DNA of 64,000 nt. Source: Acidimicrobiales bacterium (GTDB lineage: Bacteria > Actinomycetota > Acidimicrobiia > Acidimicrobiales > Aldehydirespiratoraceae). The translations under genes and the position numbers were made by a program. The notes beneath the pieces are model-generated. The model did no database searches. It was not told the origin of the DNA and saw nothing but the letters and a program-made list of their open reading frames with translations. Positions 8,635 to 17,389 of the stretch are shown here, piece after piece (position 1 is the first letter of the stretch; the number at the start of each line of letters is the position of its first letter). Where the stretch lies: assembly GCA_041394245.1 (NCBI GenBank), contig JAWKIR010000003.1:682001-746000 (forward strand). Direction: 5' to 3'.

Positions 8635-8812
8635 AACTCCACGAAGGTGGGGGGAGGATGGGTTGGTATCCGATCCCGTTTCCGTGTTGCGGTTACATTA
8701 CGATATTGACATCGAGATGACAAGCAACTTCTGAAGATTTCTTTTCGTCATCGACGACATGGGTCCGAGATGTGGCGGGGCGCGGCAATCCGAGGCGGTA
8801 TGGCGCCGTGCT
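8635..8812. other. Gene-free convergent spacer with an AT-rich block
   Basis: No credible gene is seen. Bases from about 8688 to 8757 are clearly richer in A and T than anything nearby (for example TTACATTACGATATTGAC and AAGATTTCTTTTCG). A TACGAT at about 8699 could be a promoter box, but it would drive only antisense RNA to the DivIVA-like gene. Confidence 0.4.
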
Positions 8813-9442
8813 TCAGGCGGACTGGCGCTGTTCGGGGACCCCGTCGGCCGACGCGCGGTCGTCGGCCCAGTGCACGTCGCTGTCGGGATCCTCGACGGTC
8901 AGGGCGAGCTCGGCGCTCTGGCTCACGCCCACCCGGGAGACCGACGCCTGGATGTCGGTCATCGCGGCCTTGAGTCGATCGTGGACGTCGCGCTCGGCGG
9001 CGAGCAGCCGGTCGAGACGCTGCTGCGCCTCGTTGATCACCTGGGTCGAGCGCTCGCGGGCGTTCTTCTCGGCCGTCGCCAGGATCTCCTCGACCTGTTC
9101 CTTTGCCGCTTCGAGGCGTTCGGCCGCGGCCTTCTCGCCCTCGGCGATCGTCTTCGCGGCGACTGCTGCGGCATCGCCGGTGATCCGCTGGGCATCGCCC
9201 TCGGCGGCCGCGCGCACGGCGTCGGCGTCCTTGGTGGCCGAGGCGATGAGGTCCTCGCCCGACTTCACCGCCTGTTCGAGCACCGCGCCGACCGATTCCG
9301 ACACGCTCTTCACGCCCTCGCGCTCGAGGGCGCGCATCCGTTCGGCGGCTCTGCGAAGGAGGTCGCGGACCGCGTCGGGGTCGAAACCGGCGTCGGTCGT
9401 GCCGAACTCTGCGCGTTCGAGGTCCTCGGGCGTCACATCCAC
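8813..9442 (-). CDS. DivIVA-domain coiled-coil protein
   Basis: The 209-residue protein begins VTPEDLERAEFGTTDAGFDPDAV, which matches the DivIVA N-terminal pattern (a membrane-binding turn, then G-[FY]-D-x-x-V and a helix). About 120 residues of Ala/Glu/Lys-rich coiled coil follow. DivIVA/Wag31 relatives recruit wall-synthesis or division machinery to curved membrane in actinobacteria. GTG 9442 is chosen over the longer frame because similarity starts there. A second coiled-coil protein of similar composition is at 30737 but lacks this N-terminal motif. Confidence 0.75.
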   Translation of the reverse strand: MDVTPEDLERAEFGTTDAGFDPDAVRDLLRRAAERMRALEREGVKSVSESVGAVLEQAVKSGEDLIASATKDADAVRAAAEGDAQRITGDAAAVAAKTIAEGEKAAAERLEAAKEQVEEILATAEKNARERSTQVINEAQQRLDRLLAAERDVHDRLKAAMTDIQASVSRVGVSQSAELALTVEDPDSDVHWADDRASADGVPEQRQSA

Positions 9443-9496
9443 AGTGCGAGTATTCCACCACGCAGCGCGTCGGTGGTGGCAGACGACCACGCGCCC

Positions 9497-9502
9497 TACG
9501 AT
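9497..9502 (+). promoter_or_regulatory. Leaderless -10 box of methylmalonyl-CoA epimerase
   Basis: TACGAT, 7 bases before ATG 9510. Confidence 0.55.
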
Positions 9503-9509
9503 TCGGCCC

Positions 9510-9911
9510 ATGCAGCTCACCGAAATCGATCACATCGCCATCGCCGTCAAGGATCTCGAGGCCGCGATCGCCTACTACGGCGAGGCCTTCGGTGCCGAGG
9601 TGCACCACCGCGAAGTCGTGGAGTCCGACGGCGTCGAGGAGGCGCTCATCAAGGTGGCCGACAGCTACATCCAGCTCACCGCCGCCACCAACGACGACTC
9701 GCCCATCGCCAAGTTCCTCGAGAAGCGGGGCGAAGGTCTGCACCACGTCGGCTATCGGGTCGACGACTGCGCCGCGGCCCTCGCACAGATGGTCGAGGCC
9801 GGCGCCACACCGATCGACCAGGCCCCGCGCCCGGGCTCGCGGGGCACCACCGTCGCCTTCGTGCACCCCAAGGGCAGCTTCGGCACCCTCATCGAACTCG
9901 TCCAGGAGTAG
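9510..9911 (+). CDS. mce: Methylmalonyl-CoA epimerase
   Basis: The enzyme interconverts (R)- and (S)-methylmalonyl-CoA, linking propionyl-CoA metabolism to succinyl-CoA. The 133-residue protein is a single VOC fold. It has the metal-binding DHIAIAVKDLEAAIAYY start, ALIKVADSYIQLTAA, the GEGLHHVGYRVDD histidine motif, and GTTVAFVHPKGSFGTLIELVQ with the last metal glutamate. Length and order match the family. The acyl-CoA carboxylase beta subunit at 23196 could act in the same pathway, although no mutase is in the window. Confidence 0.92.
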   Translation: MQLTEIDHIAIAVKDLEAAIAYYGEAFGAEVHHREVVESDGVEEALIKVADSYIQLTAATNDDSPIAKFLEKRGEGLHHVGYRVDDCAAALAQMVEAGATPIDQAPRPGSRGTTVAFVHPKGSFGTLIELVQE

Positions 9912-9934
9912 CCCTACCTTCTTGGGGCATACCT

Positions 9935-9988
9935 TCTGGGGTCAGACACCCATACCTTCTCGAGAAAGTATGGGTGTCTGACCCCAGA
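9935..9988. repeat. Palindromic element copy 2
   Basis: A perfect 21-bp inverted repeat (9935-9955 with 9968-9988) around CTTCTCGAGAAA, containing GGGGTCAGACACCC and its complement. The flanks carry TACCTTCT and TACTTTCTCA. The stop of the hrpB-like gene (complement at 9996-9998) lies in the outer TACTTTCTCA flank. It sits between convergent genes. Confidence 0.85.
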
Positions 9989-9995
9989 TACTTTC

Positions 9996-12347
9996 TCAGA
10001 GGGTGATCATGCCGGTGGGGGTGAGGATCGTGGCGGTGAGTGACCGGGCGCCTCGGGTGATGTCGACGGGCACCGCGTACTCGGTGAGCCGGCTCGCGAT
10101 GGCCGGATCGGGATGGGCGAGGTCGAGTGCCATCAGTTCGCATCCCACTGCAGAGGCGGTCGCGGGCGAGTCGCCCGGCCACTCGATGAGGAACGGCAGC
10201 ACGCCATCGCCCTCGGTCGGGGGTGCGGTCAGGCGCCAGCGCAGCACTCGCCCGTCGGGTGTGGTGCGCTGCATCGAGAACGCATCGCCCGGATCCACGC
10301 CGCGGCTGCGGGCCCAGTCGATCCAGAGATCGATGTCGGGGACACCGGCCGCCCAGGCGACGAGCGCCGGTTCGTGGATGTCGTCGAGGCCGAACGGACG
10401 CGGACCGGGAGGGTCTTGCTGGCTCGGGTCCGGCCCGATGATCTCCAGATAGGCGGATCCACCCAGGCCGAGCAGGACGTTGCGCGAACCCAAGCCGTCG
10501 TGGCTCCCGCCGACGGTGGGCTCGACTCCCCACGTTTCCCGGATCTGCTCAACGGTCGCGTCGAGGTCGGGGGTTGCGTAGACGAGATGGTCGACGATCG
10601 CCTCGAGCCGTGCGGCTCGATTGATCGTGGGGTCCTTGGGTCGACCGCCGAGATCCACGGCCACCAACCCGCGGGCGTCGGCCAGCGCGTCCTGACGAGA
10701 CAGCTTTGCCTGGCGTCCGTCGGCCAGCAGGAACCGTCCCCGCAACCCGCTCCGGGCCCGGCCGACCCTGTCCGGGAATCCGAGTGACAGCACCGCGCCC
10801 ATGTCGCCCAGGTCGATCGGCGTCTCGACGATGCCCTGTCGTCGCGCCAGGTCGTGGGCCCGGTCGCGCACCTGGCGGATGGCGCGGCCGTCGGCATCGG
10901 GATGGTGGCGGTCGCGATCGAGGACGAGCAAGAGCCGTTCCTCGAGATCGGCCGGCAGATCGGCGGGGCGACCGCGCAGTACGTCGCGGTCCTCGAGCAG
11001 CGCCGCGAGGACGCACGACAGCCACGGATGGCGGGACTCGACCACCATGCGTGCCAGTCGTGGGTGGGCCGGCACGCGGGCCATCCACAGGCCACGTTCG
11101 GTGGGGTGTCCGTCGGCGTCGAGCGCGCCCAGCCGACGAAGGAGTGCGACGCCGTCGGCCCAGCTCTGCACGGGTGGCTGATCGAGGAACGGCACGTCGG
11201 CCGGGTCGGTGATGCCTCGTTGCGCCAGGTCGAGCACGAGGTCCGACAGCTCCACCTCGGTGATCGCCGGCGCAAGGAAGGGAGCGCGGCTGCCGTGCTC
11301 GAGCTTCGACCACAGTCGGATCGCCACGCCCGGGCCAGTCCGTCCCGCACGGCCGGCTCGCTGATCGGCCGATGCACGCGACGTCGAGACCGTGTGGAGC
11401 GCGGTCATTCCGGTGCGGGAATCGTGGCGCGGCACGCGGGCGAGGCCGCTGTCGACCACCGAGCCGATGCCCTCGACCGTCAGGCTCGTCTCGGCGAGGT
11501 CGGTCGCCAGCACGATCCGACGCATCGCTCGGGGAACGAGCGCCGCGTCCTGCTCGGCCGATGGGAGCGAACCGTGCAGTGGCATCACGGCCGGCCCGTC
11601 GGGACCCAGGCGGCCGACGAGCTCGCGTTCGGCGCCGCGGATCTCGCCGACACCGGGCAGGAAGACGAGCACGTCGTCGTGGCCCCGCAGCGCCTCGTCG
11701 ACCGCTCGGACCACCGCCGGCACCAGCGGGTCCCGCCGCTTCCGGGGCCGCCACTTGATCTCGATCGGGTGGGTACGGCCCGCCGACGAGATCACCGGCG
11801 CCGGCTCCCCGGTTCCCAGCAGCGCGGCCACAGCGTCGCCGTCGATCGTCGCCGACATGACCAGCAGCCGGGCCCGCAGGTCGTGGTGCCGTCGCGAATG
11901 GAGGGCGAGAGCCAGTCCCGTGTCGCCGGGCAACGAGCGCTCGTGGAACTCGTCGAAGATCACCAGTCCGGTACCGACGAGGGCCGGGTCGTTGACCAGC
12001 CGGGCGGTCAGCACGCCCTCGGTCACGACCTCGATGCGGGTCGACGGACCGATCCGGCGATCGTCCCGGGTCACCCATCCGACGGTCTCGCCCGGTTGCT
12101 CGCCGATGAGCGACGCCATACGTCGCGCCGCCGCTCGGGCGGCGACCCGTCGCGGTTCCAACAGCACGATCTTGCCGCTTCCCAACCAGGGCTCGTCGAG
12201 GAGCCGCAGCGGAACGATCGTGGTCTTGCCCGCCCCCGGTTCGGCCTGGAGCACCGCGTGGCCGGCTCCGGCGAGCGCGGCCCGGACTTCGTCGACGACC
12301 TCCTCCACGGGTAGGTCGGTGGGTGGCAAGGACATGGCCAGCATCAT
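9996..12347 (-). CDS. hrpB: HrpB-type ATP-dependent helicase fused to a VOC (glyoxalase-like) domain
   Basis: Residues of about 20-580 are an HrpB-like DEAH-box helicase: Walker A AEPGAGKTT (35-43), DEFH (132-135), SATIDG, and the motif VI region ADQRAGRAGRTGPG, followed by the winged-helix and ratchet part up to LVAVDLGGRPKDP. The usual HrpB C-terminal domain is then missing. From residue 583 the chain is a glyoxalase-like domain starting IVDHLVYATPDLD and running to the end, encoded by 9996-10601. A stand-alone relative would normally start M-[IV]-DHLVYATPDL. The fusion is in frame, with no internal stop. HrpB's function is poorly known even in Escherichia coli. The start could also be ATG 12335. 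Confidence 0.82.
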   Translation of the reverse strand: MMLAMSLPPTDLPVEEVVDEVRAALAGAGHAVLQAEPGAGKTTIVPLRLLDEPWLGSGKIVLLEPRRVAARAAARRMASLIGEQPGETVGWVTRDDRRIGPSTRIEVVTEGVLTARLVNDPALVGTGLVIFDEFHERSLPGDTGLALALHSRRHHDLRARLLVMSATIDGDAVAALLGTGEPAPVISSAGRTHPIEIKWRPRKRRDPLVPAVVRAVDEALRGHDDVLVFLPGVGEIRGAERELVGRLGPDGPAVMPLHGSLPSAEQDAALVPRAMRRIVLATDLAETSLTVEGIGSVVDSGLARVPRHDSRTGMTALHTVSTSRASADQRAGRAGRTGPGVAIRLWSKLEHGSRAPFLAPAITEVELSDLVLDLAQRGITDPADVPFLDQPPVQSWADGVALLRRLGALDADGHPTERGLWMARVPAHPRLARMVVESRHPWLSCVLAALLEDRDVLRGRPADLPADLEERLLLVLDRDRHHPDADGRAIRQVRDRAHDLARRQGIVETPIDLGDMGAVLSLGFPDRVGRARSGLRGRFLLADGRQAKLSRQDALADARGLVAVDLGGRPKDPTINRAARLEAIVDHLVYATPDLDATVEQIRETWGVEPTVGGSHDGLGSRNVLLGLGGSAYLEIIGPDPSQQDPPGPRPFGLDDIHEPALVAWAAGVPDIDLWIDWARSRGVDPGDAFSMQRTTPDGRVLRWRLTAPPTEGDGVLPFLIEWPGDSPATASAVGCELMALDLAHPDPAIASRLTEYAVPVDITRGARSLTATILTPTGMITL

Positions 12348-12384
12348 GGCGCGTCGCCGGAGCGGTTGTGCGAGGCTGCGGCTC

Positions 12385-13260
12385 GTGAAGGTTCATCTCG
12401 TCGACGGCACCTATGAGCTGTTTCGGTTCCACTACGCGCCGTCGAACAAGGACCCACGTCTCGGCGCGCAGCGCGGTGTGCTCAACACCGTGCTCGATCT
12501 CGTGGCCGGAGGCGCCACCCACATCGGCATCGCGACCGACCAGGTGATCGAGTCGTTCCGCAACGATCTCTACGAGGGTTACAAGGACGGCAGCGGCGTG
12601 GAGCCCGATCTGCTCGCCCAGTTCCCCGAGGTCGAGGAACTGCTCGAGCTGGCCGGCTTCGCCGTGTGGCCGCAGGTCACCCACGAAGCGGACGACGGCA
12701 TGGCGGCGGGTGCGGCGATGGCCGCCGCTGACCCCCGGGTCGAGCAGGTGATCATCTGCACCCCCGACAAGGACCTGGCGCAGTGCGTGACCGCCGACGG
12801 GCGGGTGGTGCAGCTCGATCGCCGCCGCGAGATGGTCTACGACCGAGCCGGCGTCATCGAGAAGTACGGCGTGCCCCCCGAGTCGATCCCCGACTATCTG
12901 GGCGTCGTGGGCGACACGGCCGACGGCTTTCCCGGGTTGCCGGGCTGGGGAGCGAAGTCGGCGGCCAAGATCCTGACCCGTTTCGGGCACATCGACCGGG
13001 TCCCGTTCGACATCGCCGAATGGGATGGCGTCGACGTCCGCGGTGCGGCCAAGTTGGCGGCGACACTGCGCGACCACTTCGAAGATGCCCTGCTCTTCCG
13101 GCGCATCGCGACCGTCGACCTCGATGCGCCGGTCAGTGCGTCGGTCGACGACATGCTGTGGAAGGGTCCGACTGCCGGATTCGACGAGCGATGTGCTGAG
13201 ATCGGCGCCGAACGGGTCGCCGCGCGGGCCCACGAACTCTTCCGGACCCACGAGCGCTGA
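12385..13260 (+). CDS. 5'-3' exonuclease (FEN/PIN family), PolA N-domain type
   Basis: This 291-residue stand-alone protein resembles the N-terminal exonuclease domain of DNA polymerase I. Acidic metal-binding residues occur in MKVHLVDGTYELF, HEADDGMA and ICTPDKDLAQCV. The helix-hairpin-helix region is VGDTADGFPGLPGWGAKSAAKIL. It probably removes flaps or RNA primers. GTG 12385 gives the natural start immediately before the first catalytic Asp. It is divergent from hrpB (37 bp apart) and one base upstream of the HD hydrolase gene, so the two probably share a transcript. Confidence 0.85.
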   Translation: MKVHLVDGTYELFRFHYAPSNKDPRLGAQRGVLNTVLDLVAGGATHIGIATDQVIESFRNDLYEGYKDGSGVEPDLLAQFPEVEELLELAGFAVWPQVTHEADDGMAAGAAMAAADPRVEQVIICTPDKDLAQCVTADGRVVQLDRRREMVYDRAGVIEKYGVPPESIPDYLGVVGDTADGFPGLPGWGAKSAAKILTRFGHIDRVPFDIAEWDGVDVRGAAKLAATLRDHFEDALLFRRIATVDLDAPVSASVDDMLWKGPTAGFDERCAEIGAERVAARAHELFRTHER

Positions 13261-13261
13261 G

Positions 13262-13885
13262 ATGGATCCCGACAAGGCAGTGAAAATGGCCGCCGAGGTC
13301 GACCCGGACCTGGCCGCCCGGCTCCGCTTCATCTACGAGATCGACCGGCTGAAGTCGGTCCTTCGCCGCAACCTGCTGTCCGATGCGTCCCGCAACGAGA
13401 ACAGCGCAGAACACTCGTGGCATCTCGCGATGGTCGCGATGGCGATGGCGCCCCATGCTGCGGAGCCCGTCGACATCGAACGGGTGATCCGGATCCTCCT
13501 GGTCCACGACATCGTCGAGGTCGACGCCGGCGACGTCGACATCTACGACGTGGAGGCCCGCAAGGCCAAAGAGGTCGAGGAGGTCGAGGCGGCCGACCGG
13601 ATCTTCGGGCTGCTGCCCGAACCGGAGGCTTCGGAGTTGCGGTCGCTGTGGGACGAGTACGAGGCGCGGGCGACGCCGGAGGCTCGCTTCGCCTACGCCT
13701 GCGACCGGCTGCAGCCCCTGATGCTCAACCTCGGCACGGGTGGTGCGACCTGGCACGCCCGCGGGGTGACCTCGTCGCAGGTCAAGGCGATCAACGGCGC
13801 GCTGGCCGACGGTCTCGCCGGCGTGTGGCCGGTGGCGGAGCGACTCATCGACGAGTCGGTCGCCGACGGTTCGCTCGATCCCTGA
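13262..13885 (+). CDS. HD-domain hydrolase, YfbR-like 5'-deoxynucleotidase family
   Basis: The 207-residue protein has the HD-superfamily metal site: AEHSWHLAMVAMAM (first His), then LLVHDIVEVDAGD (the HD pair) and a later YACDRLQPLML aspartate. The family includes 5'-deoxyribonucleotidases that dephosphorylate dNMPs. The gene follows the exonuclease gene by one base, and nucleotide salvage beside DNA degradation is a plausible link (inference). The end is 11 bases from the convergent RraA-like gene. Confidence 0.8.
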   Translation: MDPDKAVKMAAEVDPDLAARLRFIYEIDRLKSVLRRNLLSDASRNENSAEHSWHLAMVAMAMAPHAAEPVDIERVIRILLVHDIVEVDAGDVDIYDVEARKAKEVEEVEAADRIFGLLPEPEASELRSLWDEYEARATPEARFAYACDRLQPLMLNLGTGGATWHARGVTSSQVKAINGALADGLAGVWPVAERLIDESVADGSLDP

Positions 13886-13896
13886 GCGCTCGGCGT

Positions 13897-14385
13897 CTAC
13901 ACGCTCAGGTCGCGCTCGGCGACGAGGACGCCGTCGAGGTCGGCGACGATCCAGTCTCCCGGCCGGATCGTCGCACCGCAGAAGGTCACGACGACGTCGC
14001 GGTCGCCGAGGCCGCGCTTCTCGGTCTTGCGGGGGTTCGTCCCGAGGGCGTGGACGGCGAGGTCGGTCTCGGCGAGGATCGCGGCGTCGCGCACGGCCCC
14101 GTAGACGAGGATGCCCGACCATCCGTTGGCGCTCGCCGTTGCCGCCAGCTGGTCGCCGACCACGGCGCGGCGGCGTGAACCGCCGGCGTCGATGACCAGA
14201 ACCTTTCCGGTGCCATCCTCGGCCACTGCCTCGCGGACCAGGGAGTTGTCCTCGAAGATCTTGAGCGTGACTGCGGTGCCGGCCATCCGGTCACGACCGC
14301 CGAGTGATCGGAACACGTCGTCGAGCACTGTCAGTTCGTCGTCATGGTCATCGCAGAGATCGGCGGTTGCCGGCAGGTCGTCCAT
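13897..14385 (-). CDS. RraA-like protein
   Basis: A 162-residue protein of the RraA / 4-hydroxy-4-methyl-2-oxoglutarate aldolase fold. Diagnostic parts are CDDHDDELTVLDDVF near the start, VLVIDAGGSRRRAVVGDQLAATA, GWSGILVYGAVRD, and the C-terminal IRPGDWIVADLDGVLV. The G-x20-R-D arrangement used by the aldolases for metal and substrate is present. Members either inhibit RNase E or act as class II aldolases; neither can be chosen here. ATG 14385 is used rather than the longer frame, which runs into divergent sequence. Confidence 0.8.
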   Translation of the reverse strand: MDDLPATADLCDDHDDELTVLDDVFRSLGGRDRMAGTAVTLKIFEDNSLVREAVAEDGTGKVLVIDAGGSRRRAVVGDQLAATASANGWSGILVYGAVRDAAILAETDLAVHALGTNPRKTEKRGLGDRDVVVTFCGATIRPGDWIVADLDGVLVAERDLSV

Positions 14386-14440
14386 GGCTCCATCTTGGCA
14401 GTCGGCTGCGGAGACCATCGATCCGTGGAAAACTCGGCCC

Positions 14441-16138
14441 ATGCGGGTCTTCGTCGTGCGTCTGCTGGTGGTGGCGGTGCTCGCCTCCGCCTGCGGCGAC
14501 GGCGGCACCGATGGGGCGACCGATGGGGTGGCCGAGGAACCGCCCACGACCGCGACGGTGACCGTGTCGACGACACCGGAGTCGACCTCGCCCCCGGTCC
14601 CGACGAGCCTGCCCGACGCGGTGACCTTCGAGCCGGGCGGCGATCGTACGCTCGCCGTGGCGGAGTTCCTGAGCTATCAGTGGTCGACGCTGGAGCTCTG
14701 GCGTGACGGGTGGGTGGAGATCGCCGCGGTCGCCACCGGTCCGCCGGTGCCGGATCGCGATTCCGACATCGGGCGGCTCTTCTCCGACCAGGTCCACGAC
14801 GCCATCGACGCCGCGGGGGCGACCGACATGGTCGGGGCCTACGCGGCGGTCACATCAGCGGGGCTCGCCGGTGAGGTGCTCGCCGTGCTCGCCGCCCACC
14901 CCGAGGCGGAGGACGCGATCTTCGGCCCCGGCACCCTCACCATGAGCGCCTCCGTGACGGACGACGGGCGCGAATGGACGACCCGCTCGATCCCGGTTCT
15001 TGCCCTCGGGCAGCGGGTGGCGTCGGCGTCGGACGGCGACCGCATCGGCCTTCTGCTGGCAGGCGGCGACACCCACGAGGTCCGGTTGGCGATCACGCCC
15101 GATCTCGATCATTGGTCGGTCGCGTCGCTGGTCGTCCCGTTTGCGGCCGGCCAGGGCGACTACGACGTCGTCGCGATCCCGGGCGGCGGGTGGCTGGTGA
15201 TCGCCAAGGACTACGAGACCCCTGCCCGGCCGACGGCGTGGGTCGTGTCGGACGGGGCCGAGGTGATCGACGCGGTGCTCCCCGGCGACGTGGACTGCTG
15301 TTCCTTCGAGGCGACGGCGGCCGGACTGTTCGCCCACGAGGGGAACTTCGGGACGCCGTCGTCGGCGTGGTTCTCCGCGAACGGCATCGACTGGGAGCCC
15401 CGCACCGTGCCGAACGGGCAGCGCATCACCGGCGCCGCGTCCGTGGTCGACGGCTTGGTGGTCTCGGTCCGCGACGACGATGCGGCGACGACCACCCAGT
15501 GGCGGGGGACCCCGGACGGGCGCGACTGGACCGCGACGGAGCTCCCTGCGGAGATCGAATGGGAGCTGTCGGTGATCGACCAGCACCACGAAGGGATTGC
15601 TCAGTTCGTGGCCGTGCCCGGCTGGGGTGAACGGGGTTACCAGCCGCCCGTACCCGCTGCGTCCTTCACCGTGGACCACGGTGGATTCCGTTTCGACGCC
15701 ACGATCGGCGCGACCACGGACCGCACGTTCACGGTGACGGTGACCGACCTGGCCGACGGGGAAGTGGTGTTCGACGAGTCCGGTCCTATCGCCGGGCTGC
15801 TTCCGGCATGGGCCCGAACCACTGGTACCGACCTCGAACTGCTCGATGCCGACGGCGCGGTGGTCGTGTCGATCCCGCTCCCGCCCTTCGAGGAGGCCTA
15901 TCAGGCGGCGTTGGCCGAAGTGGAAGCCGCCGAAGCGGCGGCCGGCGACCCCGTCGACCAGGCCTTCCTCGACAACAGCTATCTGCTCTACTCCCTCGAC
16001 GGAGTGGCGTGGTCGTCGATGGTCATCGACCGGGAGGGCACGTCGACGCCCTGGCTGGCCTCGTCGATCAACGGCAACCGGGCGCTCATGGCCAACGACG
16101 ACGGCACCTATCGGGTCCTCGAGCTGGTCGCCCGTTGA
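14441..16138 (+). CDS. Lipoprotein of unknown function
   Basis: A 565-residue protein with a lipoprotein signal (VFVVRLLVVAVLASACGD) and a Thr/Pro-rich linker (residues of about 30-60). The rest is beta-rich with recurring phrases like SASVTDDGREWTT, SANGIDWEPRTV and YSLDGVAWSSMV. These resemble the short blades of sialidase-like or BNR propellers, where each unit describes a numeric comparison strand. No catalytic motif is recognised. It should be anchored on the outer face of the membrane. Convergent with the DNA ligase gene; the 114 bp between the stops show nothing notable. Confidence 0.6.
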   Translation: MRVFVVRLLVVAVLASACGDGGTDGATDGVAEEPPTTATVTVSTTPESTSPPVPTSLPDAVTFEPGGDRTLAVAEFLSYQWSTLELWRDGWVEIAAVATGPPVPDRDSDIGRLFSDQVHDAIDAAGATDMVGAYAAVTSAGLAGEVLAVLAAHPEAEDAIFGPGTLTMSASVTDDGREWTTRSIPVLALGQRVASASDGDRIGLLLAGGDTHEVRLAITPDLDHWSVASLVVPFAAGQGDYDVVAIPGGGWLVIAKDYETPARPTAWVVSDGAEVIDAVLPGDVDCCSFEATAAGLFAHEGNFGTPSSAWFSANGIDWEPRTVPNGQRITGAASVVDGLVVSVRDDDAATTTQWRGTPDGRDWTATELPAEIEWELSVIDQHHEGIAQFVAVPGWGERGYQPPVPAASFTVDHGGFRFDATIGATTDRTFTVTVTDLADGEVVFDESGPIAGLLPAWARTTGTDLELLDADGAVVVSIPLPPFEEAYQAALAEVEAAEAAAGDPVDQAFLDNSYLLYSLDGVAWSSMVIDREGTSTPWLASSINGNRALMANDDGTYRVLELVAR

Positions 16139-16252
16139 CTCGTCCATGGGACGACGCAGGTGGACAGGGATGCGATGGCTTCATGCGACGGCCGCCGACC
16201 GCTGTGTTTCGATGCGGCCGATGCGCGGGCCGACCCGTCGACGAGTGGTCGC

Positions 16253-17329
16253 TCACCCTTCGGCGGCGAGGACCGCACTGATGCCGATCGGTGCCGCGGT
16301 CTCGAGCTGGTCGTAGGTGCACGACTCGGGGTCGCGGTCGGGCCGCCAGCGCACGAAGCGGGTCGTGCCCCGGAAGCGGCCGTTGAGCACCGCCTCGTAC
16401 TTCACCTCGGCCACGAGTTCGCAGGTCATCGGTACCCACGCGGCGGTGTCGCGACCCTGGCTCCAGCGATTCGGTGTGCCGGGCATGAGACCGTCCTCGT
16501 GGGCCTCGGGGTTCATCCACTCCGACCATGGGTGTTCGCTCGGATCGTCGAGGACGTAGGGCGCCAGCGTCTCCACCAGCTCGGCCCGCAGGTTCGCCGT
16601 GAAGCTCGATGCGACACCCATGTGCTGGAGGCGGCCGGCGTCGTCGTGGAGGCCGACCAACATCGACCCGACACCGTCGCCGTCCTTGTGGAGGCGGTAG
16701 CCCGCAACGACGACATCGGCGGTGCGCGTGTGCTTCACCTTGAACTGCGTCCGCTTGTTCGGCATGTAGATGCCGTCACGGGGCTTGGCGATGAGGCCGT
16801 CGAGTCCGGCGCCCTCGAAGGTGACGTACCACTCGTGGGCGATCGTGCGATCGAGGGTCGAGGGGACGAGATGGATCGGCGCTTCGAACGCGGCGCCGAG
16901 CGCCTCGAGGATCCGGCGGCGGTCGCGGAACGGTTCGTCGGTGAGGTCGGTGTCGTTGACCGCGAGCACGTCGAACGCGACGAACTCGGCCGGGGTCTCC
17001 TCGGCGAGGCGATTGACCCGCGACTCGGCCGGGTGGATGCGCTGCTGCAATGCGTCGAACCCGAGATGGTCGTCGACGGTGATGATGATCTCGCCGTCGA
17101 CCACACAGCGCTCGGGAAGACAGGCCTTGAGCGGCTCGATCAGCTCGGGGAAGTACCGGGTGAGGGGCTTTTCGTTGCGTGACCCGAGGTACACCTCGTC
17201 GCCGTCGCGAAAGACGATGCAGCGGAACCCGTCCCACTTCGGCTCGAAGGCGAGGTCGCCGATCTCGGGGATGCCGTCGATCGCCTTGGCCAGCATCGGC
17301 TTCACGGGCGGCGCCACCGGGAGGTCCAT
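16253..17329 (-). CDS. ATP-dependent DNA ligase, LigC type
   Basis: A 358-residue ligase, the size of actinobacterial LigC. The nucleotidyl-lysine motif is EPKWDGFR (Lys near residue 30). Other motifs are GSRNEKPLTRYFPE, CVVDGEIII, EFVAFDVLA, DGLIAKP, and TQFKVKHTRTADVVVAGYR, followed by an OB-fold ending with TRFVRWRPD. It seals nicks in DNA using ATP. It is not adjacent to Ku or a LigD-type polymerase, so a non-homologous end-joining role is unproven; LigC enzymes elsewhere act in excision repair. ATG 17329 follows a TAGTCT box by 7 bases. Confidence 0.9.
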   Translation of the reverse strand: MDLPVAPPVKPMLAKAIDGIPEIGDLAFEPKWDGFRCIVFRDGDEVYLGSRNEKPLTRYFPELIEPLKACLPERCVVDGEIIITVDDHLGFDALQQRIHPAESRVNRLAEETPAEFVAFDVLAVNDTDLTDEPFRDRRRILEALGAAFEAPIHLVPSTLDRTIAHEWYVTFEGAGLDGLIAKPRDGIYMPNKRTQFKVKHTRTADVVVAGYRLHKDGDGVGSMLVGLHDDAGRLQHMGVASSFTANLRAELVETLAPYVLDDPSEHPWSEWMNPEAHEDGLMPGTPNRWSQGRDTAAWVPMTCELVAEVKYEAVLNGRFRGTTRFVRWRPDRDPESCTYDQLETAAPIGISAVLAAEG

Positions 17330-17336
17330 CCCGGCC

Positions 17337-17342
17337 AGACTA
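17337..17342 (-). promoter_or_regulatory. Leaderless -10 box of the DNA ligase gene
   Basis: TAGTCT on the minus strand, 7 bases from ATG 17329. Confidence 0.55.
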
Positions 17343-17389
17343 GGGCCCCGGGGCTTGCTCCCGCAGCGGACGCGGGCGAGGCTGCGGGG

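Noticed and set aside
8699..8704. Promoter TACGAT in the spacer after recR
   Set aside because: No gene follows on that strand within reach; kept only as a note in the AT-rich block.
10549..13332. A 927-codon minus-strand frame
   Set aside because: It overlaps the HrpB, exonuclease and HD genes in other frames; its Arg/Pro/Gly-rich composition is that of a GC-rich shadow frame.
14111..14440. N-terminal extension of the 14441 lipoprotein
   Set aside because: ATG 14441 is followed by a lipoprotein signal, so the extra 110 codons are not translated.
16139..16246. 7-bp inverted repeat ACTCGTC / GACGAGT as a terminator
   Set aside because: The arms are 94 bases apart and too short to be meaningful.
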